Shown: one piece after another, positions 44,535 to 52,377 of the stretch | Position numbering within the stretch: position 1 is the stretch's first letter | Layout: every line of letters starts with the position of its first letter | The notes under the pieces: generated by a model | Databases searched by the model: none | What the model was told of the DNA's origin: nothing | Seen by the model: only the letters and a program-made list of their open reading frames with translations | Position numbers and translations under genes: made by a program | Assembly: GCA_037132075.1 (NCBI GenBank) | Contig: JBAXPV010000017.1 | Coordinates: forward strand, 21,627-85,626 | Length of the DNA stretch: 64,000 nucleotides | Source of the DNA: JBAXPV01 sp037132075 | GTDB lineage: Bacteria; Bacteroidota; Bacteroidia; Bacteroidales; CAIXZF01 | Reading direction: 5' to 3'

Positions 44535-45046
44535 AAGGAACACTGGTTTTTTTGAGAGCATTGGAGCCTGAAGACATTGACACCCTGTACAATTGGGAGA
44601 ATGACACCTCTTTGTGGCCGGTCAGCAATACCCTAAGCCCATTCTCACGTTTTACACTTGAGCAATATGTCATGAATGCCGGCCAGGACATTTTTGCCAC
44701 AAAACAACTCCGACTGATGATCGTTGAGCAACATTCCGGTGAAACTGTCGGGACGGTCGATCTATTTGATTTTGAGCCTTCTCACCACAGAGCAGGGATT
44801 GGGATTATGATCAAATCGGATAACCGACGACAGGGGCTGGCTGGCGATGCGCTCAAGCTGATGCTCGACTATTCCTTCAACACCCTGGACCTGCACCAGT
44901 TGTATTGCAATATCAGTCCGAATAATGAAGCAAGCCTTCAATTGTTCAAAAAACAAGGCTTTGAAATAGTAGGGTTGAAAAAACAATGGCTGAAGCGGCC
45001 ATCCGGATGGGAAGATGAGTACCTTCTTCAAAAGATTCACAAATAA
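44531..45046 (+). CDS. GNAT N-acetyltransferase, RimJ/RimL-like
   Basis: 171 residues starting GTLVFLRALEPEDIDTLYNWEND, the N-terminal pattern of RimJ/RimL-type acetyltransferases. The acetyl-CoA pyrophosphate loop is IMIKSDNRRQGLAGDAL, and YCNISPNNEASLQLFKKQGF is motif B. The substrate could be a ribosomal protein N-terminus or a small amine. It is coupled to dapF by an ATGA overlap and followed by mltG. Confidence 0.85.
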   Translation: MKGTLVFLRALEPEDIDTLYNWENDTSLWPVSNTLSPFSRFTLEQYVMNAGQDIFATKQLRLMIVEQHSGETVGTVDLFDFEPSHHRAGIGIMIKSDNRRQGLAGDALKLMLDYSFNTLDLHQLYCNISPNNEASLQLFKKQGFEIVGLKKQWLKRPSGWEDEYLLQKIHK

Positions 45047-45059
45047 TCAAGAATTTATC

Positions 45060-46118
45060 GTGACCAAAAAGAAAACTCAAAAAAAATCTTCCTTAAAAAA
45101 AATCTTCAGCATTTTCATTGTGTTACTAATCCTGGCTGCTGCCGGACTTGGTATATTCTACTATTACGTTTTCGGGCCGAATACGACAAGTCCAACTGAA
45201 GGCTTTTACCTCTATATCCCAACGGGAGCACCTTTCAGCCAGGTTATGGATTCGTTGGAAAAGAACCATATCCTTAAAAACGCTGCCTCATTTAGCCGGC
45301 TTGCAGAACGCAAAGGCTATACCATGAAAGTGAAATCCGGGCGTTACCTGATCACCAATAACATGAGCAACAATTCCTTGGTGAATATGCTCAGGGCCGG
45401 GAAGCAATCGCCAGTTAACCTTACCTTTAACAGCATCCGAACCATAACACAATTGGCGGGACGACTGTCAACAACAATAGAAACCGACTCACTTAGTCTT
45501 CTCAAATACCTTAAAGATCCTGAGAATTCAAGAAAGTATGGCTTCACACCCCAGACAGTACTGCTGATGTTCATTCCCAATACTTACGAAGTATACTGGA
45601 ATACTGCTCCTTCGAAGCTTTTTGAAAGGATGAACCAGGAATACCGGCGCTTTTGGAATAGTGAACGAAGGAAACTATCAGAAAACATTGGGTTGACAGC
45701 CATCCAGGTGGGTGTACTGGCCTCCATTGTTGAGATGGAGACCAACAAAGCCGATGAAAAGCCCGTCGTGGCTGGCGTTTACATGAACAGGATTCAGCGG
45801 GGTATCGCTTTACAAGCCGACCCTACAGTGATTTTTGCTTTGGGTGATTTCAGTATCAAACGTGTTTTGCAGAAAGACCTGGAGTTCAACTCACCGTATA
45901 ATACCTACAAGCACCAGGGCCTGCCGCCCGGTCCTATCGCCATGCCCTCGGTTTCTTCCCTGGAATCAGTATTGAATTATAAACGTCACAACTACCTTTT
46001 TTTCTGTGCAAAACCTGATTTGTCAGGCTATCATAGCTTTGCGCCTACCCTGGCTAAGCATATGGCTAATGCCCGGGCATACCAAAATGCTTTGGATAAA
46101 ATGAATATCAAACACTAA
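45060..46118 (+). CDS. mltG: Endolytic murein transglycosylase MltG (YceG-like)
   Basis: About 352 residues from GTG 45060; the in-frame ATG 45015 would overlap the GNAT gene by 32 bases. A Lys-rich head (VTKKKTQKKSSLKK) precedes one membrane helix (FSIFIVLLILAAAGLGIFYYY), a LysM-like part, and the catalytic YceG domain with LASIVEMETNKADEKPVVAG, NRIQRGIALQADPTVIFALG, PYNTYKHQGLPPGPIAMP. The conserved glutamate lies in the first of these. MltG cuts nascent glycan strands and sets their length at the inner membrane. Context with dapF fits a peptidoglycan operon. Confidence 0.93.
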   Translation: MTKKKTQKKSSLKKIFSIFIVLLILAAAGLGIFYYYVFGPNTTSPTEGFYLYIPTGAPFSQVMDSLEKNHILKNAASFSRLAERKGYTMKVKSGRYLITNNMSNNSLVNMLRAGKQSPVNLTFNSIRTITQLAGRLSTTIETDSLSLLKYLKDPENSRKYGFTPQTVLLMFIPNTYEVYWNTAPSKLFERMNQEYRRFWNSERRKLSENIGLTAIQVGVLASIVEMETNKADEKPVVAGVYMNRIQRGIALQADPTVIFALGDFSIKRVLQKDLEFNSPYNTYKHQGLPPGPIAMPSVSSLESVLNYKRHNYLFFCAKPDLSGYHSFAPTLAKHMANARAYQNALDKMNIKH

Positions 46119-46126
46119 GCTACCTG

Positions 46127-46558
46127 ATGCAATATAGAACCCATATCCTTGTAAACTTGCTAATTGCCGTCTTTCTCACCATCCAGCTGACTTCATGTAT
46201 TGACAAAAAAGAAGCCTCGCGCGAGCTTATCACAGAAGGCATCAAAGAGATGGAAAAAGGGCAAAGCCAGGCCGCGAAGACCTTCTTTGACGAAGCCATT
46301 CGCAAGGACCCGACCAATCCAATCGCATATTATTACCGTGGCTCTATGTCGTACGATATCAACTCCAAGAGCCCACAAGCCGCTTTGGATGACCTGACGA
46401 TGGCGATCAAGCTTGATTCTGCGTATGCTGATGCTTACGCCACTCGGGCCCAGATCAAATTCTATATGAATGACAAAGACGGAGCTTGCAAAGACTGGCG
46501 CATCGCGGAAAAGCTGGGAAAGCCGAATATGAGCGATAAGACGAGGTATTGCCCGTGA
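46127..46558 (+). CDS. Small TPR lipoprotein
   Basis: 143 residues with a lipoprotein signal peptide (lipobox QLTSC near residue 24) and about three tetratricopeptide repeats (ITEGIKEMEKGQSQAAKTFF, PIAYYYRGSMSYDI, ADAYATRAQIKFYMNDKDGA). The final unit ends in KDWRIAEKLG, a common closing of Bacteroidota TPR proteins. It is probably a periplasmic protein-interaction module; partner unknown. It is 8 bases after mltG. The sequence after its stop is a GGATGAA word repeat. Confidence 0.8.
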   Translation: MQYRTHILVNLLIAVFLTIQLTSCIDKKEASRELITEGIKEMEKGQSQAAKTFFDEAIRKDPTNPIAYYYRGSMSYDINSKSPQAALDDLTMAIKLDSAYADAYATRAQIKFYMNDKDGACKDWRIAEKLGKPNMSDKTRYCP

Positions 46559-46560
46559 AA

Positions 46561-46590
46561 GGAAGGATGAAGGATGAAGGATGAAGGATG
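46561..46590. repeat. GGATGAA tandem repeat after the TPR lipoprotein gene
   Basis: Three exact 7-base units GGATGAA at 46565-46585, with partial units on both sides, start 3 bases after the TPR lipoprotein stop codon. The rest of the 214-base convergent gap up to 46772 has AAGT-rich words and the palindrome at 46744; no gene is visible. Confidence 0.6.
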
Positions 46591-46743
46591 AAGGGAAGTT
46601 TTAAGGATTGAAGTTTTGGCATAAGTACCTGAAAAGCATCACCTTAATTCTACTTCTCCTTTAACTTGGTACTTCTTGCTTTTTATATCTTACTTCAAAA
46701 AAGCCCTTAGCCAAACAGCCTTCAGCCTCTTTTATATCCCGCC

Positions 46744-46765
46744 ATCCTTCGACTCCGCTCAGGAT
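46744..46765. repeat. Short palindrome ATCCT..AGGAT (CTTCGACTCCGCTCAGG type)
   Basis: ATCCTTCGACTCCGCTCAGG followed by AT has 5-base complementary ends. This motif type recurs as a short intergenic palindrome in unrelated bacteria. It lies 7 bases past the ychF stop codon and could aid termination. Confidence 0.45.
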
Positions 46766-46772
46766 GATTTAA

Positions 46773-47870
46773 CTACACGTTGAACCGGATGTGAATGATA
46801 TCCCCATCCTCCATGATATAATTCTTCCCTTCAATCATCAGTTTACCATGCTCGCGGCAAATATGCTCCGAACCGTAGTGGATAAAGTCATTATAATGCA
46901 TGACTTCGGCGCGGATAAATCCTCTTTCAAGATCGCTGTGAATGACACCGGCAGCCTGGGGTGCAGCACTTCCGGCGTGAATCGTCCAGGCGCGGATCTC
47001 TTTGGGCCCGGCGGTGAAAAAAGTACGCAGGTTGAGTAAATGATAGGCAGCCCGAATGAGTTTGTTGACGCCAGGTTCAGAGAGTCCAAGCTCTCCAAGA
47101 AAGGCCAGGCGGTCTTCTTCCGAATCCAGTTCTGCGATATCGGCTTCCATACCGGCAGCGATGACGAGGATTTCGTTCTCCTCCCCTTTTAGCGCCTCTT
47201 TTACGGCATCAACATAGTGATTGCCTGTCACTGCGGAGTTTTCATCGACATTACAGACATAAATGACAGGCTTCATTGTCAACAGACATAGGTCAGCCAC
47301 ATGTCTGCGGTCGTCAATGTCGACGGGAGCAGTGAGGGCACTTTGAAAAGTCTCCAGGTGATCTTTATATACCTGAAGCACGTCATAGGTTTTTCTTGCA
47401 TCCTTGTCCCCTACTTTCACTGCTTTTTCAACCTTGGCCATCTTGCGTTCCACGGTGTCAAGGTCGGCAATTTGTAACTCGAGGTCAACGATTTCGCGAT
47501 CGCGAACCGGGTTAACCGTCGTTTCAACGTGAGGCAGGTTCTCGTCATCAAAACAACGAAGGACGTGAATGAGGGCATCGGTATTCCGGATATCACCCAG
47601 GAACTTATTGCCAATTCCTTCTCCCTGGCTTGCACCCTTGGCCAATCCGGGGATATCAAGAATTTCAACTGTTGTGGGTATGATCTTGATGGTTTTGATG
47701 AATTTGTCGATCTCAAAAAGCCTGGGATCCGGCACATTCACCATACCGATATTGCTTTTGTTGGTGCTGTATGCATACTTGGTAGCCTGGGCCTTGGTAT
47801 TCGACATACAATTAAAGAGCGTGGTCTTGCCTGAGTTTGTAAGACCTATGATTCCACATTTAAGTGCCAT
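46773..47870 (-). CDS. ychF: Redox-regulated ribosome-binding GTPase/ATPase YchF
   Basis: 365 residues. ALKCGIIGLTNSGKTTLFNC is G1; ILDIPGLAKGASQGEGIGNK is G3; YVCNVDENS takes the place of the usual NKxD G4, which is the hallmark of the ATP-preferring YchF/OLA1 group. The C-terminal TGS domain ends IMEDGDIIHIRFNV, as in other YchF proteins. The exact role, in translation or stress response, is incompletely known. It has a TACCTTTG promoter element 80 bases upstream. Confidence 0.95.
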   Translation of the reverse strand: MALKCGIIGLTNSGKTTLFNCMSNTKAQATKYAYSTNKSNIGMVNVPDPRLFEIDKFIKTIKIIPTTVEILDIPGLAKGASQGEGIGNKFLGDIRNTDALIHVLRCFDDENLPHVETTVNPVRDREIVDLELQIADLDTVERKMAKVEKAVKVGDKDARKTYDVLQVYKDHLETFQSALTAPVDIDDRRHVADLCLLTMKPVIYVCNVDENSAVTGNHYVDAVKEALKGEENEILVIAAGMEADIAELDSEEDRLAFLGELGLSEPGVNKLIRAAYHLLNLRTFFTAGPKEIRAWTIHAGSAAPQAAGVIHSDLERGFIRAEVMHYNDFIHYGSEHICREHGKLMIEGKNYIMEDGDIIHIRFNV

Positions 47871-47949
47871 AAAGGAGTTTGATTATAAGGATAAAATAAA
47901 CGATAATATAGTATGAAATATTTAATACGTGTTTCTCTAAAATCTGGTG

Positions 47950-47957
47950 CAAAGGTA
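47950..47957 (-). promoter_or_regulatory. Bacteroidota -7 element for ychF (TACCTTTG)
   Basis: Minus-strand TACCTTTG, 80 bases before the ychF ATG. The longer leader (about 70 bases) is AT-rich; no riboswitch-like structure was recognised in it. Confidence 0.5.
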
Positions 47958-48013
47958 CACTAAGTGCGTGTAGTTTTAGGATAATATTGCCTTTAAAAAT
48001 GACGCTATATAAA

Positions 48014-48265
48014 ATGAAGACACTTGTACTTCTATTGGGCCTGGCACTTTTATGTAAATTGCTTGAGGCCCAGTCAGCGAATGACGTTCTGAACTTGTTG
48101 ATTGACAATAAAATCATATCTGCTGCCCAAGCTGAATCCTTGCGTGCTGATGCAGCCATCAAACAAAAGCAGACTGATGCCGGAAAGAAATGGTTTGGGA
48201 TCAATAGCGGCAGGCCACTTACGTTGAATGGCTATGTGCAGATCCGCTGTTTGCAAAATCCTTGA
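48014..48265 (+). pseudogene. Truncated N-terminus of a phosphate-selective (OprO/OprP-like) porin
   Basis: 83 codons from ATG 48014. The signal peptide (MKTLVLLLGLALLCKLLEAQ) is followed by NDVLNLLIDNKIISAAQAES, LRADAAIKQKQ and LTLNGYVQIRCLQNP, then a stop. This is the N-terminal periplasmic helix pair and first barrel strand seen in Bacteroidota OprO/OprP-type porins, whose full length is 350-450 residues. Nothing that looks like the barrel follows in any frame before the C69 dipeptidase gene, so most of the gene seems deleted rather than merely frameshifted. A short exported peptide remains possible. Confidence 0.6.
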
Positions 48266-48440
48266 TTATCTGACAATTTGATTATATAGCGGAAAGCTGT
48301 CGAAACTAAGCTGCGGACTGTGTGCTCAGCACCAATAACCCTGGAATACAATGGCATTGCTGTGGTAAGAGCCAGAATCGGTAAGAGCATCAGCTATCAT
48401 GAGAATATTTTCTACATTAGCCTCCCCTATCCAAAGCGCT

Positions 48441-50180
48441 ATGTATAAACGATTATTCTCTTTCAGAATCATTATTGTATTCCTGATCCTGTCATTTCTT
48501 CCCAAAGTTTCCCGCGAATGTACCAACCTCATCGTCACCAAAGGTGCCAGCGCCACAGGTTCTACGATGATCACCTATGCCGCTGATTCTCACATCCGTT
48601 ATGGATATTTGTTTTTCTATCCCGGTGGTTGTCATAGCGATAGCGCGATGCTCGACATCTATCATTATGAAAACGGGAAATCCCTGGGACGGATCAAAGA
48701 AGCGCCCCTTACCTATACGGTGGTTGGTTTTATGAATGACCACCAGGTCGCTATCGGGGAGACAACATTTGGCGGATTAGATTCCCTGGCTTCCCAGCCT
48801 GGTTCCTTCCTGGATTACGGCTCTATCATGAAAATCGCCCTTCAAAGAGGGAAGACTGCGCGTGAAGCCATTCGCGTGATAGCTGAGTTGGTAGCAGAAT
48901 ATGGCTATGGCTCGGGTGGAGAGTCTTTCTCTATCAGCGACCCCAACGAAGCCTGGATCATGGAGATCATTGGCAAGGGGAAATATGAGAAGGGTGCTGT
49001 TTGGGTAGCGCGAAGGATTCCGGATGGTTATGTCAGCGGTCATGCCAACCAGGCCCGGATCACCTACTTTCCATGGTATGCATCAAATAACTGGACAGAC
49101 TTAAAGCAGGATTGTTATTATTCACCTGACGTCATCAGCTTCGCTAAAAAACATAAGTTTTATAAAGGATATGATGAAGACTTCAGCTTCTCAGACGTTT
49201 ACAATCCCCTGAATTTCGGTGGTGCCCGTTTTTGTGATGCAAGGGTATGGTCGTTTTTCAGGAAAGTCAATCATGAAGTTAAAGAAAATGCTTTTTTCAC
49301 AGAATATGCTGAAGGGAAGATCCATAGGAGTAAAACGATGGTAGATGGCTGTTTGAATCCCAATGGGTTTGCCTCCAATCGCCTACCCCTTTGGGTTAAA
49401 GCCGATCACAAAATCAGCAGGTTAGAACTGATGCAGGCGATGCGGGATCATTATGAAGGGACGCCACTCGACATGCGGAATGACCTGGGAGCTGGTCCTT
49501 TCAAAAACCCCTATCGATGGAGGCCCATGGAATATAAGGTGGACAGCGTTATGTACTGCCAGGAGCGCGCTATAGCAACCCAGCAAACAGGATATTGCTT
49601 TGTTGCCGAATCCAGGAGCTGGCTGCCGGATCCGATCGGAGGGATCTTCTGGTTTGGTGTTGACGACACGGATGGTGCCGTTTATGCGCCAATGTATTGT
49701 GGCATAACATCCGTGCCTGAAGCCTATGCGCAAGGAATCGGAAGCATGATCAGCTGGAATGACAAATCAGCCTTCTGGACGTTCAATATGGTTAACAATT
49801 GGGCGTATTCCCGTTACAATGTCATTCATCCTGAGATAGAAAAATACCAGGATGAGTATCACAACAAGCTTTTCAAAGCAAGCAAAGACGCAGATTCTAT
49901 TGCCATGGTGGCTTTAAAACAAAACGCTGTCGAAGTAACAGAAGCCATCACCGACTTTTCAGTCAAAACGGCAAACCAATTACAACAGGATTGGTTGAGC
50001 TTCTTTCATTATTTATTCATGAAATATATGGACGGCAACATCAAGCAAAGCAAGGACAGGGCCTTGCTTGACAATGGTAATGGCAAAAACATCCCGCCCA
50101 AACCTTCGCAACCGGGCTATGGTCGGGATTGGGAGCGGAAAATGTCAGAAAATACGGGGGAAAGGTTTATTGTACGTTAG
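48441..50180 (+). CDS. Secreted C69-family dipeptidase
   Basis: About 579 residues from ATG 48441 (MYKRLFSFRIIIVFLILSF), chosen because it begins the signal peptide; an ATG 14 codons upstream also exists. The mature protein starts at CTNLIVTKGASATGSTMITY, where the N-terminal cysteine is the nucleophile of this Ntn-hydrolase family after signal removal. GGESFSISDPNEAWIMEIIG and GHANQARITYFPW are further family motifs. C69 (dipeptidase A, U34) enzymes hydrolyse dipeptides. Its stop codon lies in a TAGTTAG word repeat. Confidence 0.88.
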   Translation: MYKRLFSFRIIIVFLILSFLPKVSRECTNLIVTKGASATGSTMITYAADSHIRYGYLFFYPGGCHSDSAMLDIYHYENGKSLGRIKEAPLTYTVVGFMNDHQVAIGETTFGGLDSLASQPGSFLDYGSIMKIALQRGKTAREAIRVIAELVAEYGYGSGGESFSISDPNEAWIMEIIGKGKYEKGAVWVARRIPDGYVSGHANQARITYFPWYASNNWTDLKQDCYYSPDVISFAKKHKFYKGYDEDFSFSDVYNPLNFGGARFCDARVWSFFRKVNHEVKENAFFTEYAEGKIHRSKTMVDGCLNPNGFASNRLPLWVKADHKISRLELMQAMRDHYEGTPLDMRNDLGAGPFKNPYRWRPMEYKVDSVMYCQERAIATQQTGYCFVAESRSWLPDPIGGIFWFGVDDTDGAVYAPMYCGITSVPEAYAQGIGSMISWNDKSAFWTFNMVNNWAYSRYNVIHPEIEKYQDEYHNKLFKASKDADSIAMVALKQNAVEVTEAITDFSVKTANQLQQDWLSFFHYLFMKYMDGNIKQSKDRALLDNGNGKNIPPKPSQPGYGRDWERKMSENTGERFIVR

Positions 50181-50300
50181 TAGGTAGTTAGTAGTTAGTT
50201 TGGGGTACACCTTTAATCTAAAAATAAGTTTGCTGGATATTTTTTAAAAAAAATCTGAAGAATTCTGAAGAACTCCACTAACTACCTAACTACTAACTAA
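50176..50300. repeat. Inverted TAGTTAGTAG-word repeat in convergent junction
   Basis: TAGTTAGTAGTTAG (50185-50198) is the exact reverse complement of 50286-50299. The left arm grows out of the C69 gene's TAG stop (50178-50180), and the right arm ends 10 bases before the Cys-rich gene's stop. The same 14 bases occur at 18941-18954. The 87-base loop is AT-rich with no gene. Confidence 0.7.
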
Positions 50301-50310
50301 AGAAAAACAA

Positions 50311-50526
50311 CTAACATCCGCAACCACAACCCGTTTCCTTCCCAACCATCTCCCCTTCACGTTTACCGGAAGCAGAGGTTTTGCAACAATCTTCGTCAGA
50401 AATTTCTGGACCGCCACAACAGGCGTTATCTTCAGGGGTTTGGACTATTTCAATCTGGGCTACTTCAACAATCTTTTGGTCGGTATTTGAATGATGATGA
50501 CCGCCACATCCGCATGAATGATTCAT
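50311..50526 (-). CDS. Tiny Cys/His-rich protein, possible metal binder
   Basis: 71 residues with nine cysteines and four histidines: NHSCGCGGHHHS at the start, ACCGG in the middle, DCCK after it, and a terminal TGCGCGC. The central segment is neutral to acidic. Clustered CC and CGC motifs with an HHH run suggest soft-metal binding (zinc, copper, cadmium) or an iron-sulfur accessory role; this is inference from composition. There is no signal peptide, so it should be cytoplasmic. I recognise no family. The gene stands alone, with an 11-base inverted repeat upstream (50530-50594). Confidence 0.6.
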   Translation of the reverse strand: MNHSCGCGGHHHSNTDQKIVEVAQIEIVQTPEDNACCGGPEISDEDCCKTSASGKREGEMVGKETGCGCGC

Positions 50527-50529
50527 ATA

Positions 50530-50594
50530 ATGAGTTTTTTATAAGTTTTCTGATTAAATAACCAGAATTTCCTTCTTTTGTTCAAAAAACTCAT
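50530..50594. promoter_or_regulatory. Inverted repeat upstream of the Cys/His-rich gene
   Basis: ATGAGTTTTTT (50530-50540) and AAAAAACTCAT (50584-50594) are perfect inverted arms 43 bases apart, starting 4 bases before the Cys/His-rich gene's ATG. It could be an operator or a leader hairpin. The rest of the 256-base gap to 50782 shows only TATCTTCG (50708-50715), one base off the -7 consensus, ahead of the DUF4136 gene. Confidence 0.4.
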
Positions 50595-50782
50595 AAATAA
50601 ACTATTAACTTTCTGTGAATCTTGGTTGATTTCAATTGGGACTTCAAAGCAAAATTTGACTGAGTTTGAAGTACATCTTTATGTTTTAAATACAAAACAA
50701 TATTTATTATCTTCGCAATCCATCTCTTGCAAGCTTTACCAGGAAGTTGAATCCCTTACTAGAACCAATAAAAAAAACATAG

Positions 50783-51406
50783 ATGATGAAAAAATTCTTA
50801 CTGTATTTAGGTCTCGGAGCCATGGTAACTTTAAGTGCCTGCTACCCCCAAGGCCCTCAATATGTTGAAGATATGGACGTCGTAATGAGTAATTATGACA
50901 ACCAATTCAGCTTTGGGAGCAAGACGACATTTTGGCTGCCAGATAAAGTTGCCAACGTCACCGGCGAGCCGAACTCGGGGAATATCGGTTATTTAAATGC
51001 TTCTTATTCGAAGACAATTCTTGACCGGATCAGGCAAAACATGACCAGCCGCGGTTATACCGTCACCAATGACACTAATGCAGCTGACCTCAGAATCTAT
51101 CCTGCTGTGCTTTCAGTCGACTTTACCACATATTTTGATTACTGGTATGGTTACTGGGGATATGGTGATGGCTATGGATGGTATTATCCTCCGTATTATT
51201 CCTCTTATACCTTCACCGTTGGGACTTTAATGATGAATATGATCGATTCAAAAAATGCAAATCCGGATGGTTCTCATGATATGGTTTGGTTTGGTGCCAT
51301 CAATGGCTTGACAGGGACCAGTTATGCCACCACAATGGCCAGCCGTATCAACAATGGAATCGACAGGGCATTCACGCAATCACCCTACATCAAAAAGACC
51401 AAATAA
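50783..51406 (+). CDS. DUF4136 lipoprotein
   Basis: 207 residues with a lipoprotein signal peptide (lipobox TLSAC near residue 20). The mature domain has DMDVVMSNYDNQFSFGSKTT, ILDRIRQNMTSRGYTV and a Tyr/Trp/Gly-rich stretch (YWYGYWGYGDGYGWYYPPYY), the features of DUF4136 proteins. Family members are periplasmic or surface lipoproteins of unknown role. It is followed after 12 bases by an outer membrane barrel gene, suggesting a pair. Confidence 0.83.
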   Translation: MMKKFLLYLGLGAMVTLSACYPQGPQYVEDMDVVMSNYDNQFSFGSKTTFWLPDKVANVTGEPNSGNIGYLNASYSKTILDRIRQNMTSRGYTVTNDTNAADLRIYPAVLSVDFTTYFDYWYGYWGYGDGYGWYYPPYYSSYTFTVGTLMMNMIDSKNANPDGSHDMVWFGAINGLTGTSYATTMASRINNGIDRAFTQSPYIKKTK

Positions 51407-51418
51407 AATCAGAAAACC

Positions 51419-52015
51419 ATGAAAAAAATATTTTTTATTCCCTTGATGATTCTGATGCTGAGTGCCAAAATTGGATATAGTCAGTCAGAAAATTTTAGCT
51501 TGTTTTATACCATGGGTTTCCCAACAGGAAAACTTTCCGATCACATACAGGATGTTAGTTTTCGCGGGATGGGCTTCGATATGCGCTTCTTTAAAAATGA
51601 CAATATAGCCTTAGGCTTTGGCATGACGTGGAATACTTTCTACCATGAGCTTCCCTATGATACCTATTCAAATGGGACACTCAGTGTGAGCGGAAAACAA
51701 TACCGTTATTACAATTCTATTCCTGTACATATCTATGGTAGTTATTATTTGGGATTTCATGAAGCCCCGATCCGTCCCTTTGTTAGTGTCGGTGTTGGAA
51801 CCGCATGGAATGAGAAACGGACAGAAATGGGCATTTTCATGGTCCAGGATAAAGGCTGGCAGTTCAGCATCCAGCCTGAAATTGGCGTCCTGATCAAAGC
51901 ATCCGATTACAATAGTCTGATGATCAGTGCCAAATATAATACACCCTTTAAATCAGTCAATTTAGATGCGAATCCTTATCTCACCCTCAATGTAGGTCTG
52001 TCGTTCGGAATGTAA
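51419..52015 (+). CDS. Outer membrane beta-barrel protein
   Basis: 198 residues with a signal peptide (IFFIPLMILMLSAKIGYS). The mature part alternates amphipathic strands: FSLFYTMGFPTGKLSDHIQD, IALGFGMTWNTFYHE, FVSVGVGTAWNEKR, ending in LTLNVGLSFGM, a terminal strand with a hydrophobic end residue as in small OmpW/OmpA-type barrels of about eight strands. Ligand unknown. It is followed by a strong bidirectional terminator. Confidence 0.78.
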   Translation: MKKIFFIPLMILMLSAKIGYSQSENFSLFYTMGFPTGKLSDHIQDVSFRGMGFDMRFFKNDNIALGFGMTWNTFYHELPYDTYSNGTLSVSGKQYRYYNSIPVHIYGSYYLGFHEAPIRPFVSVGVGTAWNEKRTEMGIFMVQDKGWQFSIQPEIGVLIKASDYNSLMISAKYNTPFKSVNLDANPYLTLNVGLSFGM

Positions 52016-52031
52016 TTTTTTAAAAATTAAA

Positions 52032-52067
52032 AAAAATAGGGCGCTCAGATCGAGACGCCCTATTTTT
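52032..52067. terminator. Bidirectional intrinsic terminator
   Basis: AAAAATAGGGCG (52032-52043) pairs perfectly with CGCCCTATTTTT (52056-52067): a 12-base stem with a GC core, 12-base loop, and A/T tracts on both sides. It lies between the convergent barrel and DUF2249 genes and is the cleanest terminator of the window. Confidence 0.88.
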
Positions 52068-52084
52068 ATACCCTGAAAACAGGT

Positions 52085-52357
52085 TCAGGATTTGTAGAAA
52101 TAGTTTTTAAAAGTGGTCGCATTTACTTGTTCGGTAAAGGAATCCATTCCTTTAGCGACCATCTTGTCAATCAAAGGATTGGGCGGGAAAGGGGTGATTA
52201 ATTCAAAAATGTCTCCTGATTCCATCTGATCAGCCATCTCTAAGGCATTGGATAAGGGATGTTTTCCCTGTGCAATCATTTCACGGGCATCGAGTGAGCT
52301 AATGATGTGTTCAAAATCCCACCAAATTGGCGCGCCTTCTGGTTTGTTCTCTTCCAT
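52085..52357 (-). CDS. DUF2249 protein
   Basis: 90 residues. WWDFEHIISSLDAREMIAQG, then KHPLSNALEMADQMESGD and FELITPFPPNPLIDKM match DUF2249, a small TusA-like alpha/beta domain. It lacks the CPxP cysteine motif of TusA. DUF2249 genes often lie beside hemerythrin or nitrogen-oxide genes. Here the gene follows the DUF438/hemerythrin/PAS gene by 20 bases, so a shared role in redox or nitric oxide response is likely. Confidence 0.75.
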   Translation of the reverse strand: MEENKPEGAPIWWDFEHIISSLDAREMIAQGKHPLSNALEMADQMESGDIFELITPFPPNPLIDKMVAKGMDSFTEQVNATTFKNYFYKS

Positions 52358-52377
52358 TGTTTCTTTTGTTTTATGAT

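Noticed and set aside
46127..46772. tRNA or small RNA gene in the TPR-ychF gap
   Set aside because: No cloverleaf arms, TTCGA-type T loop in context or CCA-like end could be assembled; the visible structure is explained by word repeats.
48326..48574. 82-residue minus-strand frame antisense to the C69 dipeptidase start
   Set aside because: Most of it is the mirror of coding sequence for the dipeptidase signal peptide, and no family resemblance was seen.
50578..50868. 96-residue open frame upstream of the DUF4136 gene
   Set aside because: It overlaps the start of a clearly supported lipoprotein gene in another frame and has no recognisable domain or promoter of its own.
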